This document shows positions 51,617 through 62,940 of a stretch of DNA of 64,000 bases, piece after piece. The stretch lies in NCBI GenBank assembly GCA_028023455.1, contig JAQFVV010006255.1:4404001-4468000 (forward strand). Reading direction: 5' to 3'. Made by a program: the position numbers and the translations under genes. The DNA comes from Epiperipatus broadwayi (taxonomy: Eukaryota > Onychophora > Udeonychophora > Euonychophora > Peripatidae). The notes under the pieces are model-generated. The model made no database searches. It worked only from the letters and a program-made list of their open reading frames with translations, and was not told where the DNA came from. The stretch's first letter is position 1. Every line of letters starts with the position of its first letter.

Positions 51617-51811
51617 ATATCAAAAACCAGAGAAGAAATTGAAACGAAAAAACTATAATTAAAAATAAAGCATAGTAGGGGGAAAAATAGATTTTTTTTA
51701 ATAATCAAACTTCATTGAAGACATCCACGGTGGTGAGAAATCCTGAAGATGATTTAATTTATTCACTGATTATAAAAAAAAAATAAAAAATTAACACTAA
51801 TTTACTGATTT

Positions 51812-51822
51812 CCCCCCCCCCC
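51812..51822. repeat. C11 homopolymer run
   Basis: Eleven consecutive C, very unusual at this base composition. A G12 run lies 2.6 kb away. Confidence 0.95.
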
Positions 51823-52065
51823 TTCTATTTAGCATGTAATATAACGTTTTTGAAAAAAAAATCAAAAATCTTAAATATAAATTTTGTGCAATTTTACAAA
51901 TAAATAAAAGAATTTTAATTTTAGAAAAAATATACAGTTAAAAAAAATAGAATATATTTTACTGGTTAAATTATAAATATCAAAAAATCTTTTTTTTTTA
52001 TTTTTTTAATTCATAAAACTAATTATTTTATTATTTATGCTTTTAAAATAAAAATGTAAAAGTAC

Positions 52066-52160
52066 CTTAAAGAGATGATGTCAAAACTTTTAGTGTAAAG
52101 GCGTGCCATTAAAATAGCTAAATCGTTTGCTTCAGAACCACTGTTAACAAGATAAACAAC
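52066..52160 (-). CDS. AGXT2: AGXT2-like aminotransferase exon with PLP-binding motif
   Basis: A 95-nt internal exon. It encodes [20 protein letters not shown] and then [11 protein letters not shown], ending in two bases of an Arg codon (AG, phase 2). NSGSEAN is the class III (subgroup II) aminotransferase signature that contacts the pyridoxal phosphate. DIIS(L/F)R just before the usual G-A-Y-H-G block is typical of alanine-glyoxylate aminotransferase 2, a mitochondrial enzyme transferring amino groups from alanine, dimethylarginine or beta-aminoisobutyrate to glyoxylate or pyruvate. Splice sites are canonical: acceptor TTTTAG before 52160, donor GTACTT after 52066. It follows directly from the neighbouring exon, whose phase 0 end matches. 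The next exon, expected to start G-A-Y-H-G-x-S, was not found by eye at lower coordinates. The close relative ETNPPL fits less well. Confidence 0.88.
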
Positions 52161-52318
52161 CTAAAAGAATAAAGAATCAATGCTTTATTTTGTATCTAGA
52201 AGAATCCATTCATTTGTTAACCATTATGTCACAAGACACTAATCTATTATGCGAACCTACGAATATATAACTGAATACAGAAATTAATAAATAATAGATA
52301 TAAACATACAGGTATTAC

Positions 52319-52442
52319 CTTTAAGTTTCCTGGCATCTTTGATATTAACTTCACAATGTAATCATGAATTGTAGGATGCATATAAATATTAGTAGTATGC
52401 CATAGACGTTCCATTTGATCAAAAGCTGCTTGTTTAACTTTT
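52319..52442 (-). CDS. AGXT2: AGXT2-like aminotransferase exon, N-terminal part
   Basis: A 124-nt internal exon that starts with one base completing a codon, then 41 codons, and ends in phase 0. It encodes KVKQAAFDQMERLWHTTNIY and then MHPTIHDYIVKLISKMPGNL plus a final Lys. L-W-H-T-x-x-x-x-H-P-x-x-H-(E/D)-Y-x-x-K-L aligns well with animal AGXT2 just upstream of the NSGSEAN exon. Canonical ATTTAG acceptor and GTAATA donor bound it, and the intron to the next exon is only 158 nt (52161-52318). The reading frame is clean, so this may belong to a working gene with long outer introns, or be a recent fragment. The preceding exon (ending near G-H-x-H-P) was not recognised at higher coordinates. Confidence 0.88.
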
Positions 52443-53204
52443 CTAAATATATTTAAACATAAGCAAAGATATATAAAAAATTAAACAATTTTATTACATA
52501 TATATATGTGTGTGTGTGTGTTTGGTGTTTGAATTGATGTAGTATATATATAAACATGTGAGTACATACATATAAATCCAATAAATAGACATAAACAATC
52601 TGAAAATTTATAAAGAAATCTATACATAATTGCATTCCAGGCTATAAATAGAATAAGTCAAACTATAAAGATTTAATTATTATAACACTAAGAGTTATCA
52701 TGTAATCCCATTTTCATAAGAATAGTTTTTTATTGATTAAAAAAATGAACTATTATTTATTAAGCAAATAAATCCTTAATAAAAAAATTCGAAAACCAAT
52801 TATTTGAAAATTATAATAAATATTTTTAAAATTCATATACAATAGCTATATAAAAATTATTAACAATTATATATAAAAAGGCTTCTTGGCACATGATTTC
52901 ATGCCTTTTTCAAATATTAAAGCATCTATTTTAATATTAACCAAGATTTCTATAATAGAAGTAAAATAACAACAATAACAAAATAAAACATCAGTAAAAC
53001 AGAATAAAAAAATTTCATATAAAGATTCAATATAATTGTAAAGAAATGATTATATAATAATATACAGAATAAATAATATGTACATTATATTATTTTATAT
53101 ATACTACATTATATAATTCCCCATTCATTTGTAACTGACCAGTTGTTAACTAAATTTATTGAAGTTGTATAAATATTCATACAATTATTTAAATTATGCT
53201 TAAA
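52443..53204. other. A+T-rich, possible AGXT2 intron
   Basis: Contains (TA)n(TG)n around 52495-52520. If the aminotransferase gene is intact, this is its intron 5' of the 52319-52442 exon. No further exon was seen. Confidence 0.45.
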
Positions 53205-54480
53205 TTAAAATGTTTTCATATATGTCTTCTTTTTGGGGTCTTTAATGTCATTTAAAGATTTGTTTTCAGTGGCATTTATTTTATGTCCATATGTTACATG
53301 GTGAATGTACACATTAGATTTATCAGCTTGCTTACTAAATGCATTAATATGTTCTTTGGCTCTTACCTCCAATTGTTTCCTTGTATGACCATAGTAAATC
53401 ATATTGCAATGATCACAATTAATTTTATACATGATTTCCTTTTTGTATTATATATAATCTCTTAATTTATAATTGCCTATTAATTTATCCAGAATTTTAC
53501 TATTCAACCATCCAATATTTATATGCATATCAATATATATTTTTTATTAATGTATTATAAATTTTGAGATAATATGAAAGTTTGATCCATTTTTTTATTT
53601 GAACTATTGTTACTTCCATTATTATAATCATTTTGCATAGAAATACTATTTAATATAAATTTCATAGAATTAAAAAGTATATTTTTAATAGTTTTAGGAT
53701 TATATCCATAATTTTCATATAATTTAATAAATTGATTGTCCTATAAATCAGCTAATTTTTATCTGTACTATATTTCTTATTTCTACTTTTAAAATTTTTA
53801 ATAACTGCAGTCTTTTATATCCATGTTTGTTGTGAATCTATAGGAATAAATTTTTTTTTACTATCAACTAAAATATTAGCTAATTCGATATCAGAAATGA
53901 CTTTATTATTAATATCATCAATTGTATGTGTAATGACAGTCCTTTACTTAACAATACATTTTGTTCTTTAGAAAATTAAATGAAGCTAGATTCATGAAAT
54001 TATCCTGTAGCTCCTTGGTATAGCTTATATATTTATAAAATTGTGGATCATTACAATTAAAATTTGAATTTCTAATTCAATATTTATTTAACATTCAGTT
54101 TCATTTTTTATTATATATGAGTTATAGAATGATTTCATTTGGTCCTATAATTATATAAAAATGTGCTAAAATCTCATTTATTTATTTTTATTAATGATGC
54201 TTTAATATCTTTTTAAAGAATTTAACTTGACAAGTATTATTATTTAAAATAGCATATATTGCATCTAGAAAAATTTTAAAAATATAATTTTTGAAATAGT
54301 TATTTGCAATTATTATTAATATATTTATATAGCTATTGCATATAATTTTTGGTACTTACATATCATTCCTTCACTCTTTTTGCCAGACAATTTTTGATTA
54401 ATTATCCATTTTTAGGGGCATCTTGTTTTAACTTTCAGGGACATTATGTTTAAACAGTATGGCTGGGTTTTTTAATGATG
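53205..54480 (-). pseudogene. Penelope-like element remnant with GIY-YIG domain
   Basis: The minus open frame 53205-53432 begins MYKINCDHCNMIYYGHTRKQ and continues LEVRAKEHINAFSKQ. This is the GIY-YIG nuclease core: C-x-x-C zinc-knuckle-like pair, Y-Y-G, the catalytic R-x-x-E-H, and a conserved H-x-x-x-x-G-H-x-I segment at the end. Just upstream on the same strand, in a shifted frame, IDMHINIGWLNSKILDKLIG and NYKLRDYI resemble the linker before the nuclease. Farther up to about 54480 the sequence remains coding-like (for example SNFNCNDPQFYKYISYTKEL), but frames are broken and no reverse-transcriptase motif is certain. It sits in the presumed intron side of the AGXT2-like gene, in the same orientation. 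Confidence 0.68.
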
Positions 54481-56341
54481 ATTATTGTATTAAATGTTTT
54501 ATTGATTTTTTAAAAATGATTATAAAAACACAATAAATTACACAAAACTCCAAATGATTGTAATTAAATAAAAATTAAGATAGTTGTAATAAGCAAAATA
54601 AAATATATGATGAAAAAATACTTGCTTTGAACACCTTTTGAGATTACACCACTATTATATCCATTCTCAAATAAAGTTTCATATCATGCCCATTAGCTCA
54701 ACTTTTCAAAAATATGGGATAGTTCACTGCATCTTCTTCTGTCACTGGTAGAATCCAAATTTTAATCATTTTTATTTTTGCAAATGATTAGGAAAAATAA
54801 TTAACCAACAGCTTGAATAAAAATGGTCTGGTAAAAATAAAAATATCAAGGCAATATTTACAATGTGTTAATAATTTGTACATTATAATATATGTAAAAA
54901 ATAATAATTTATTATATGTTGGGAATGACATTTATAAAAAAAAAAAGTATTTTTTAAATTTATATTCGATTTTTTAATATTTTTTAAATTAAAAAGTAAT
55001 ATCCATAAAATGATTTTGAGGAAGGGGAGGCAAATAAATATTTTGCTTCCCATGAAAATGGATAATTAACCAAAAAATGCTTATTGAAGACAGTAACAGA
55101 ATAATATATGAGTACCTATTTTTTTATTGTTTAGTATAATTTATATGAAAAAACAGCATAATGGACTTCATAAATTTCCATTTTTGATGATAATCAGAAA
55201 AATTATACAACTACAAGCTGAAAAAAAATAAATAAATAAACTTTTAAATGTTTTTAAAAATATATGTCCTTATAGTTAGATTCCAAAATTAATATTTATA
55301 TACAATACTATTAATGCTGAAATACTGGTTCTTGAGTTATCTGGAAATAATGGTTTTGATGAATTAAAAATAATTAACCACTCTATTTCTCACTCCCCAC
55401 TCCTTATTTTAAAAAAAAAAAATTTAAAACTCCATATACTGCTGGAAGTAAATATTAAATATAATTATTAATTTGGAGACATTTATTTTTATATAATTAA
55501 ACAAAAATACTAATACTTCAGCAATTTTTTCTTTCCCTATTGAAATCTATTTTATAAAACTGATGCAAATTTCATATCATATGATTTGGAAACAAGTTTT
55601 ATTTCTCCTCAAAATATTTGTTAAAGACTTTTTTTGCTGAAAAAACAGTAATATTAATAATAAAACTGACTAAAAGAATAAAAAGATTCTTCTTCATCTA
55701 TTCTCCTCTTTTCAAATCTTGTTTATTTTAATAGAATAAAACTAATTAAATAGATATTATAGTTCAAGGATTTAAATAAAAATTTGAGAGCCATTATGGA
55801 ACTTGAAGTCCAGTTTACAACAAATAGTTTACATACTGGTTATTTTAATTAGTTTATTTTTTACAATTAAGATTTATTCATTTAATAATTAAAAATTATA
55901 ATAAAGATATAAATATTATATAAACAGTAAATATTTTAAATAAATCTGGGAGAATAAAAAAATCAAAAGTATAATCTATTCTCTCTATATATAATGTAAC
56001 CCTTTGATTGGTTATCCAAGATAAGAATGGAATATAAAATGTATATTATAGCTCCAAACTTTTAAATTTATAATTTACATAATAGTAACGCTATAAATTT
56101 TGGTATAACAGAAATAAATGACTTAATACAGAAAGAATAAAGATAGAATCCTGTAGAGATTTAATAATCATCTTTATTTATAATCACTTATATTATAATC
56201 CAATATATAATTTTAATATAATAGTTGTCAATCCAAATAAATAGTGGTACTTATAAATTAGGCTTTAATTTATTTTTATTACAACGTTTCTTTAAAAGCT
56301 AAATATATAGAATTGCAGTAATCTATAACATACATATGTGT
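54481..56341. other. A+T-rich stretch, no gene recognised
   Basis: No gene, RNA or transposon motif was recognised. Confidence 0.5.
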
Positions 56342-56480
56342 TTTATGCACAGATAATGAAATTGGTAAAAGCAGATAATACTCTGCAATTTAATGAGCTG
56401 AGTGCTTTTGGAAGGTTTTATACTTTCATAATCATATCTACTAAAGTGTTGAGAACTATACAAATGTAATATGCAAATAT
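56342..56480. repeat. Left inverted terminal repeat of Penelope-like element
   Basis: Contains gagctgagtgcttttggaag and ctaaagtgttgagaac, both found inverted at 57381-57519. Confidence 0.9.
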
Positions 56481-56639
56481 ATAAAAATTAATGCAAAGTG
56501 ATTAAAGAGACCATTTTCAAGAGAGAGAAAAGCATGCATTGCATCTATTGATTGATGTAGGATCACTTGCTATATAGCATTCTCCCTTTACCTTACATTT
56601 GGTATCATTTCTTTCAGAACAAATAAGAATTGCAATGGT

Positions 56640-57360
56640 TAGTTGGAAAATATGGCCAGTGGTCCTTTCATGTTCAGTGAAGATTGAATTACCTTCTAGG
56701 TTAGTTATAGTGTTGTTATAAAGATATTTATGCTGTGCGATTCTGGTTGCAATGTTGGTCCTGATTTTATTGTAATATGATGCTTAGCAATTATTCTGAG
56801 GGCATGTGATCTTATAAACAACTTGAAGGGTGAGTTCAAGTGTGATTCTATCTTTGGTATTGTTGATGAGTCTATTGGCATTGGGTGATGAATGAAAAGT
56901 TACTTCAAAGTCATGGGAGAGTTTGTTGATAAGATGTTTAGCTACTGAGTGGATGTATGGGATGAGAACACATGGTTTGCTTTCTTTTATGGATTGTGAT
57001 TTATTTTTTAGAAGAATTTGTTAACACCCCTGTTGATAAAGGCTTGAGTGTGCCCTGTTTTTATTAAATCTGTGTTGTACTGGTTGAGACTGTTTCTTTT
57101 GTTTGCTTCATATTTACATATGTTATGGTTCCTGAAGAGGAACAATGAAAGAGCTGCAAGTTTATGTGAATAGGGTGCATAAGAACTAAGATGAGTTAAG
57201 CCACATACTTTGATAGATTTTATTATCATGAAATAGTCCATGTTACTGGTCTCTCTGCGACACATATGTCAAGATATTTAACCTGGTGTGATTGGTTTTC
57301 CCATGTTGAAGTGAAAGTGAGTTTGGTGTTATTCTGCAGATGATTGTGGAGCTCAGCCAT
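56640..57360 (-). pseudogene. Penelope-like RT thumb, linker and GIY-YIG domain
   Basis: 57263-57360 reads MAELHNHLQNNTKLTFTSTW and then VKYLDIC, the I-K-F-T-x-E-x-E-x-x-x-x-x-L-x-F-L-D block of Penelope-like reverse transcriptases. After a frameshift near 57264, the open frame 57008-57265 continues with CRRETSNMDYF and SSYAPYSHKLAALSLFLFRN, the S-x-H-P-x-x-H-K-x-A thumb block. From 57002 down another frame reads CVLIPYIHSVAKHLINKLSH, the linker, and NRLINNTKDRI. Then VVYKITCPQNNC, one stop, ASYYNKIRTNIATRIAQHKY, and finally FTEHERTTGHIFQL, the end of the GIY-YIG nuclease with its G-H-x-(I/F) motif. The degree of decay is modest: about two frameshifts and one internal stop. Confidence 0.87.
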
Positions 57361-57380
57361 AATGTTGTCTGGAGCTGCAT

Positions 57381-57519
57381 ATATTTGCATATTACATTTG
57401 TATAGTTCTCAACACTTTAGTAGCTATGATTATGGAAGCATAAAGCCTTCCAAAAGTGCTCAGCTCATTAAATTGCAGAATATTATTTGCTTTCACAAAC
57501 TTCATTATCTGTGCATAAA
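57381..57519. repeat. Right inverted terminal repeat of Penelope-like element
   Basis: Inverted partner of 56342-56480. It ends in gtgcataaa, the first bases of the adjoining TA hairpin. Confidence 0.9.
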
Positions 57520-57554
57520 GCATATATATATATATATATATATATGCTTTATGC

Positions 57555-57593
<39 letters not shown>
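57511..57593. repeat. (TA)n hairpin mirroring an element end
   Basis: gtgcataaagc leads into (AT)n, followed by the inverse gctttatgcac (57546-57556) and a second (TA)n run to 57593. The last bases of the Penelope-like repeat have been copied in inverted orientation across the tract. Confidence 0.9.
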
Positions 57594-57596
<3 letters not shown>

Positions 57597-58007
57597 GTAT
57601 GTGTGTGTGTTATAGATTATATGCTAATGAAGTAAATACTTAATTATATCAAGAATTGTAGTAAATAAAAGAAGGAACAATTAGAGATTACAAGATAATA
57701 ATTTATTTTAAAATTATCTTAATAATAATAATATATTTTAATGTTATTAAACTTTATATTTAAATTCAATTACTAATATCATATATTAAAAATATCATTA
57801 TACTTAATACTTTAGTCTTATAGAAATGGTTTAAATTAGTTTGTTTGTAAAATATTTATTAATTTTAATTATTTTAAATAGAGGCACAAAAATATTTATT
57901 TGAAAGTTGTAATATTTGACTTGAGATATTGACCAATGAGATTTAAGTAAGTAGTTTTTTGATGTCACTTTATCCTGGGGTTTTTAAAAGAAAGAGAAGA
58001 GCAGATG
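57594..58007. other. A+T-rich stretch, no gene recognised
   Basis: Only A/T-rich sequence and a short (TG)n; nothing else seen. Confidence 0.45.
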
Positions 58008-58197
58008 ATCAAGGTAGAGATTCATGAAAAAAATAAAGCATGGAGCTGTTTCAATATTTTTTCTTGTTAAAATTATAAAAAGTTTTTAAAATATTTAAAG
58101 TACAATCAAGATAGAGATTCATAAAAAAAAAATAAAGCAGGGAGTTGTTTCAATGTTTTTCTCATTAAATTATAAAAAGTTTTAAAAATATTTAAAG
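58008..58197. repeat. Tandem duplication, 97-bp period
   Basis: Copies 58008-58100 and 58105-58197 share the tagagattcat and aaataaagca segments and a matching aaaagtttt end. Divergence is about one base in eight. Non-coding. Confidence 0.85.
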
Positions 58198-59090
58198 TTT
58201 TAAATGGTAAAATAATATTTAAAAAGCTGTCTAAGGATATAAAATATATTATATTAATCATTAATGTCATGGAGTGAGTTTAAACAAGTTTCTTTCTAAT
58301 TGGAGTCCTGATTATCTACTTATAACTAAAATGATATTTAAAAAAGTCTAAAAGAAAAGCTAAAGTTCTTATTCTTATTTGAGATAATCATGAAAAAGAA
58401 AAGACAACTACATTTCTTCAAAGAAAGATATATCTGTGTTCACATAAGAAAGCATTCATTTATTTATGCCAAATTTAATATATTTATTAGTCATATATTA
58501 AAACTGAGAAAGAAATCTAAATCTCTAGAAATAATTTTTTAAATTTCTAAAAGTATTTTATCGGTCTTTAAACATAATGACTTAGTTAAGAGTGATAAGT
58601 CTAATGAAATTAATATTCTGTTTGGATTGAATAATTGACATGTGATAAATAGATTGAAAAATTTTGAAGAAGAAAATATTTAGCATATATTTAATAATGA
58701 ATAAAAAAAGACAGATAAAAGACAAATAAATATTTCTGATATTTTAATAGAAAGTGAAATATTATATTATTATAAAAAAGAAACAGTAAAAAAAGGAAAG
58801 ATAATCGAAAAAGTCTGTTTAACTTTTTAATAGTAGATGCTAGTCACGAAGATGATACATTATAATACAAAAAGTTAAATGAATTTATTCATATGTACTT
58901 AAATTTTATGAGATTAATAAGTAAGAAGAAAGTGAAAAAATAAGTTGAAGTAAACTTACTGATGAATTAATTAAACATATTTTAAAGTTTTGTAATATGG
59001 GGAAAATAATGTAAAGAAGATATACTGAAAAGATTTTCTAAGCTTTTTCATTAATGTATTTTTCAAAAATATAATTTACCTTTAAAGTTT
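58198..59090. other. A+T-rich stretch, no gene recognised
   Basis: Lys/Ile/Asn-rich broken frames only. The plus strand has the look of a decayed coding sequence, but no family is recognisable. Confidence 0.4.
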
Positions 59091-59500
59091 TCACATTTCT
59101 AAAGCTATTAATATATGGTAGATCTGAATTTGGTTCAGTCCCCTTTAGTTATTTGAGGTAGATAGCTGAAATTAAAGATTTTTTTATGTCTGAAAATTTC
59201 AGAGTTTCTTTTCAATAGTTACGCATTAAATAAGTGTTAGGTTTTAAGTTGATATTTTAGATCTAGTGTCTGAATGTTCTAGCTCCTCACTGAGGTGAGC
59301 CATAAGCATTAAATAAGTGTTAGGTTTTAAGTTGATATTTTAGATCTAGTGTCTAAATGTTCTAGCTCCTCACTGAGGTGAGCCATAAGCTTGAAACCAA
59401 TTAGTCTGGAGATAAGAATAGTCAGATAGAGATTTTAAATATTTTCTCTTAACGCACTTATTAATAAGAGCTTGTTTGAGCTATTAGTTTGCTCTCTATT
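59091..59500 (+). mobile_element. Decayed terminal-repeat unit with hammerhead-like core and 83-bp duplication
   Basis: Related to the unit at 15.82-16.11 kb: a gaatttggttcagtccc box near 59126, a tagatctagt box, a hammerhead-like block, then the gatagagatttta and agcttgtttgagct segments. An 83-bp part is duplicated in tandem (59223-59305 and 59306-59388, one difference), so the 5' half of the ribozyme-like block appears twice. The near-identity of the two copies shows a recent duplication inside an old repeat. Confidence 0.65.
59367..59411 (+). ncRNA. Degenerate hammerhead-like motif
   Basis: TCCTCA, then CTGAGGTGA (59373-59381), GAAAC (59393-59397), AGTC and TGGAGA (59406-59411). This repeats the order seen in family A, but the core is two bases too long and stem I has one mismatch. 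Probably inactive. Confidence 0.4.
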
Positions 59501-62500
59501 TTGCATTTTTGTAAATACAAGCTTTTTATAAAGTAATATATGACTTGCTTTACTGATTATTATTATATTTCAAGAGTATAAGTATGTGCATGCACAACTT
59601 TAAACTAGTCAAGAAGGAAGGATGCATCCAATTCAGAACTTTTGTCCAGTTAGTATTGTGCTTATTTGTCAAATGTTTTGTTTAAATATACATGTTTCTA
59701 GCAGAAATAAAATATAAGAAGCACTCAAACTCACAAGGAATGGTGAACATTTATTGAGTTACCATGGTAGTATTAAACCAGGAATTGAAATGGAGTATTA
59801 AAAACAAAAACAAAAAAAACGAGAAAACAATTTTTAATTTAAATTTATTTTTAATATTTGTTTTTGTCTGATATGAATTATCAATGCTAACTATATACCT
59901 ATATAGTTAGCAATAACTGAAATAATTTTTATAGACAATCTAGTATATAAGGGTAAAAGGCGTTAACCTTTTATTAATATTCATTCTTGTTTGTTTTTTT
60001 TTAAATAAAAAAATGAAAAGTACGCTTAAAGATTTGAAGAGAGTATACATGAGTTACAACATGAAAGTGTGTGTGGAGTATAATATTTTAACTTTATATT
60101 TTAGCCCTATATATTTTTAAAAATTGATTGTGGTAAAATGTGTTGTAGAGGTAATTCAAATTTATTATCATCAAGTATATTTAACAAATGGGAAAGAACT
60201 AGTGGTGATAAATAAAAATTTATAGGATTCTATGAAAATAAAAATATATTATAAACTCTACTGTTATTTATGACAGTAAGAAAAGAGTGAATAATAAGGT
60301 AAAAAAAATAATAATTATGATCTCATTTATTATATATAAAAACAAAAGAATCATATTGATGATGATAAAGGTAAAATATTCGTTTTGTAACATAATCTTA
60401 AATGTGGATAGAAAAATATTTAATGGAAAATTGGATTATATTATTGGTCCAGAGGTGGTATGTTAAAAGATGCTGAAGACACAGTAGGGAAAAATGAGTT
60501 GAAATTCCAGGATAGGATATAAAAATATCATCCTCAAAAACTGATTAAATAGTTGAATGGGATTAATCTTTGTGATATCCATGTAGTTTATTAGAAAGAG
60601 ATGGGAGAATTTTCTGCAAAGATATGAGTGTTGTATATATCATGATTTCTTGTTGTATAAGCCAGGGTAAATTAGGGTAAGATTGTTAGGAAAATGATTA
60701 ACTGCCAACATATGACACCTCATAAATAAAGGAAAGCTCTATCCCTCTATTATGATCTAGTGTTTTTGATAAAATCAGTTTCTTGTCTATAAACCTTTCG
60801 GGTAAGTAAAAATATAGCAGGCATCAAAAATTGACTAAATATTTTAAGAATTTTATAGTTTTTCTTCCTAAGTTTTGACAAATTAACTTAAAAGTAGTAA
60901 AGCCATATACAGAACAAATACTCTATATTTGAATAAGACCTGAATAAATTATTATATGAATAATGATACCTGAGATCAAAGACAAACAGAAAATATAAGT
61001 GAGAGATAGAGAATGAATGTATAAAATAAATTACATTATATAAAAAAGAATTCTTACTTTCACTAATTTATTTTGAATACATTATTTATTTATATATATA
61101 TATATATTTGTAACATTACCACAGCAGCGATCATTTTTGTTCATAAGATTATAGTGCAATATTTTTATGAAAATTTTGAATATGAAATATAATTTAAATA
61201 TAATTTTATTAAAATATCTGGAGTTACAAAATATAAGGTAAATTGGAAAAGATGATTAAGAAGATAACCACAAGATAACTCATGAAGAGTAAAACTATAA
61301 TAATAGTATGAAAGCATACATAGTGGTATGAAGAACAAACTTATTATTTTAAAGAACTAGATAATGAATATGGGTGAAGATTAAAATGTATAGAATAAGT
61401 ATTATATATATCTGTGATGAATATGAATAATTTTATTGTAAGTTAATAAACAGTTAAATGATTATTTTGTTAGTGAATTATTTAACATAAGGTATATAGT
61501 TGTGTGTTGTTCATTATTATTGTTGTAAATAAATGAATATTTTAATTTAAGTTTTGTATTAGTAATTTCATTGCACTTGAGAGTCATTTCCATCCCAAAG
61601 TCATATCAATAAAGCGCATTATCCAAATAGAATTATACATAGTATATATTGATTACATGCTTTATCTGAAGAGATATATTTAAGAATTTATAATTGACAC
61701 ATTAATTATCAATTGCTTTTAAATTATAACTATATTAAAGGGAAATTGTAGTACTTCATATTTTTATTAGATATAAAAGAATCTTGAAGATTTATTTGAA
61801 AAGTATTATCAAGTATTACAAAATGGTGAGCATATAAGAGAAATTAATAGTATGTTTTAAGAGTCACATATTGATTTTGTAATCTAATTTTGAAATGTAT
61901 TTTATATCATAAATTTAGAAGTATTATATTATTTCAGAGTACAAGTTACTGATTAAATATATTTTAAGGTTTGTAATTCTGAAGGATTGAATTACAATGG
62001 GTGAGTACTAAGTAAGAAATGTATTTAATTGAGTTAGTCTGTCTAAATAATAATTGTATAATAAAGCTTTTGATTATAATAAAAATGAGTATTCTATAGT
62101 GACTATTATTAGTACAAGTATGAGAATAAATCTTAGGAAAGTAAATTAAATTATTTATGTGAAAGTAATGAGTAGATACTGATCATTAATTTTCATGTCT
62201 TATTATTATATATAGTTGGATTAATTTTCAAATAGGAGGTTAATCAAGTTTGTAATAGTAGGTATTATTTTATTTAAAGGATTGGATCCCAGTAAAATCC
62301 CTCTTGTGATTCAATTATTTAATTAGAAAGCTAATTATTATATTATATTTTAGAATAGAATAATTATGATCCCTGAGATAGTCATAGGATAGCATTAATT
62401 CTTTTAATTTAATATAATTTTTATTTTAATATTATTTTGATATTCTTAAGTTATAAAAGAGTAGTTAAAGCATTATTTAAATGAAATATTATGTTAGTCA

Positions 62501-62800
62501 TTGTTTGTTGTGAGGATTTTCCTAATGATTATAATATGATAGTAGTTGGAGAATTTTTACAATAACAATGCCATTGTGGAATGTATTTTATATACTTCTC
62601 AATATTAAAACCTCTATGTTGTAATCATCTCTAAAATATATCTTATGTTTGATATATCACAAGTTTCAAGCCCCATAGAGAGTCTTCTACTTTATTGTTG
62701 TTATACTTGATTGTTTATTATTGAGCTAGTATCGTAGAGAGTAAAGAAGGTATGGTAGAAGTGTTGAAGAATCAAAATGGAAGGTTACATAGGTGGGGGA
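59501..62800. other. A+T-rich stretch, no gene recognised
   Basis: No exon or transposon domain recognised. Short (TA)n runs occur, for example near 61092-61106. Confidence 0.5.
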
Positions 62801-62940
62801 GGGATTGGTGCCCAACTGTGTGGCCTCATTATTGTCTAATCAGAGCTTATGCAGTTAGTTGTGATATCAAATCATTATATAAATATTGTTTTATAATATT
62901 GAGCACTTAGAACAAGAAAAATAATATATAAATTTTAGTT

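Larger units (their letters stand above)
56342..57519 (-). mobile_element. 5'-truncated Penelope-like element between 139-bp inverted repeats
   Basis: The repeats 56342-56480 and 57381-57519 are inverted copies of each other with few differences. Between them, on the minus strand, lie the C-terminal parts of a Penelope-like polyprotein. The coding remnant ends close to the left repeat and begins almost immediately inside the right one. Truncated coding sequence with an inverted terminal-repeat copy at its 5' end is a known outcome of Penelope-like retrotransposition. No hammerhead core was found in these repeats, unlike families A-C. The right repeat abuts a (TA)n hairpin that again mirrors its last bases. 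Confidence 0.85.

Noticed and set aside
56342-56480. Search for a hammerhead in the Penelope-like inverted repeats
   Set aside because: No CTGANGA with a following GAAA box and complementary flanks on either strand.
57344-57643. 99-codon plus-strand open frame
   Set aside because: It runs through the Penelope-like inverted repeat and TA hairpin and is antisense to the reverse-transcriptase remnant.
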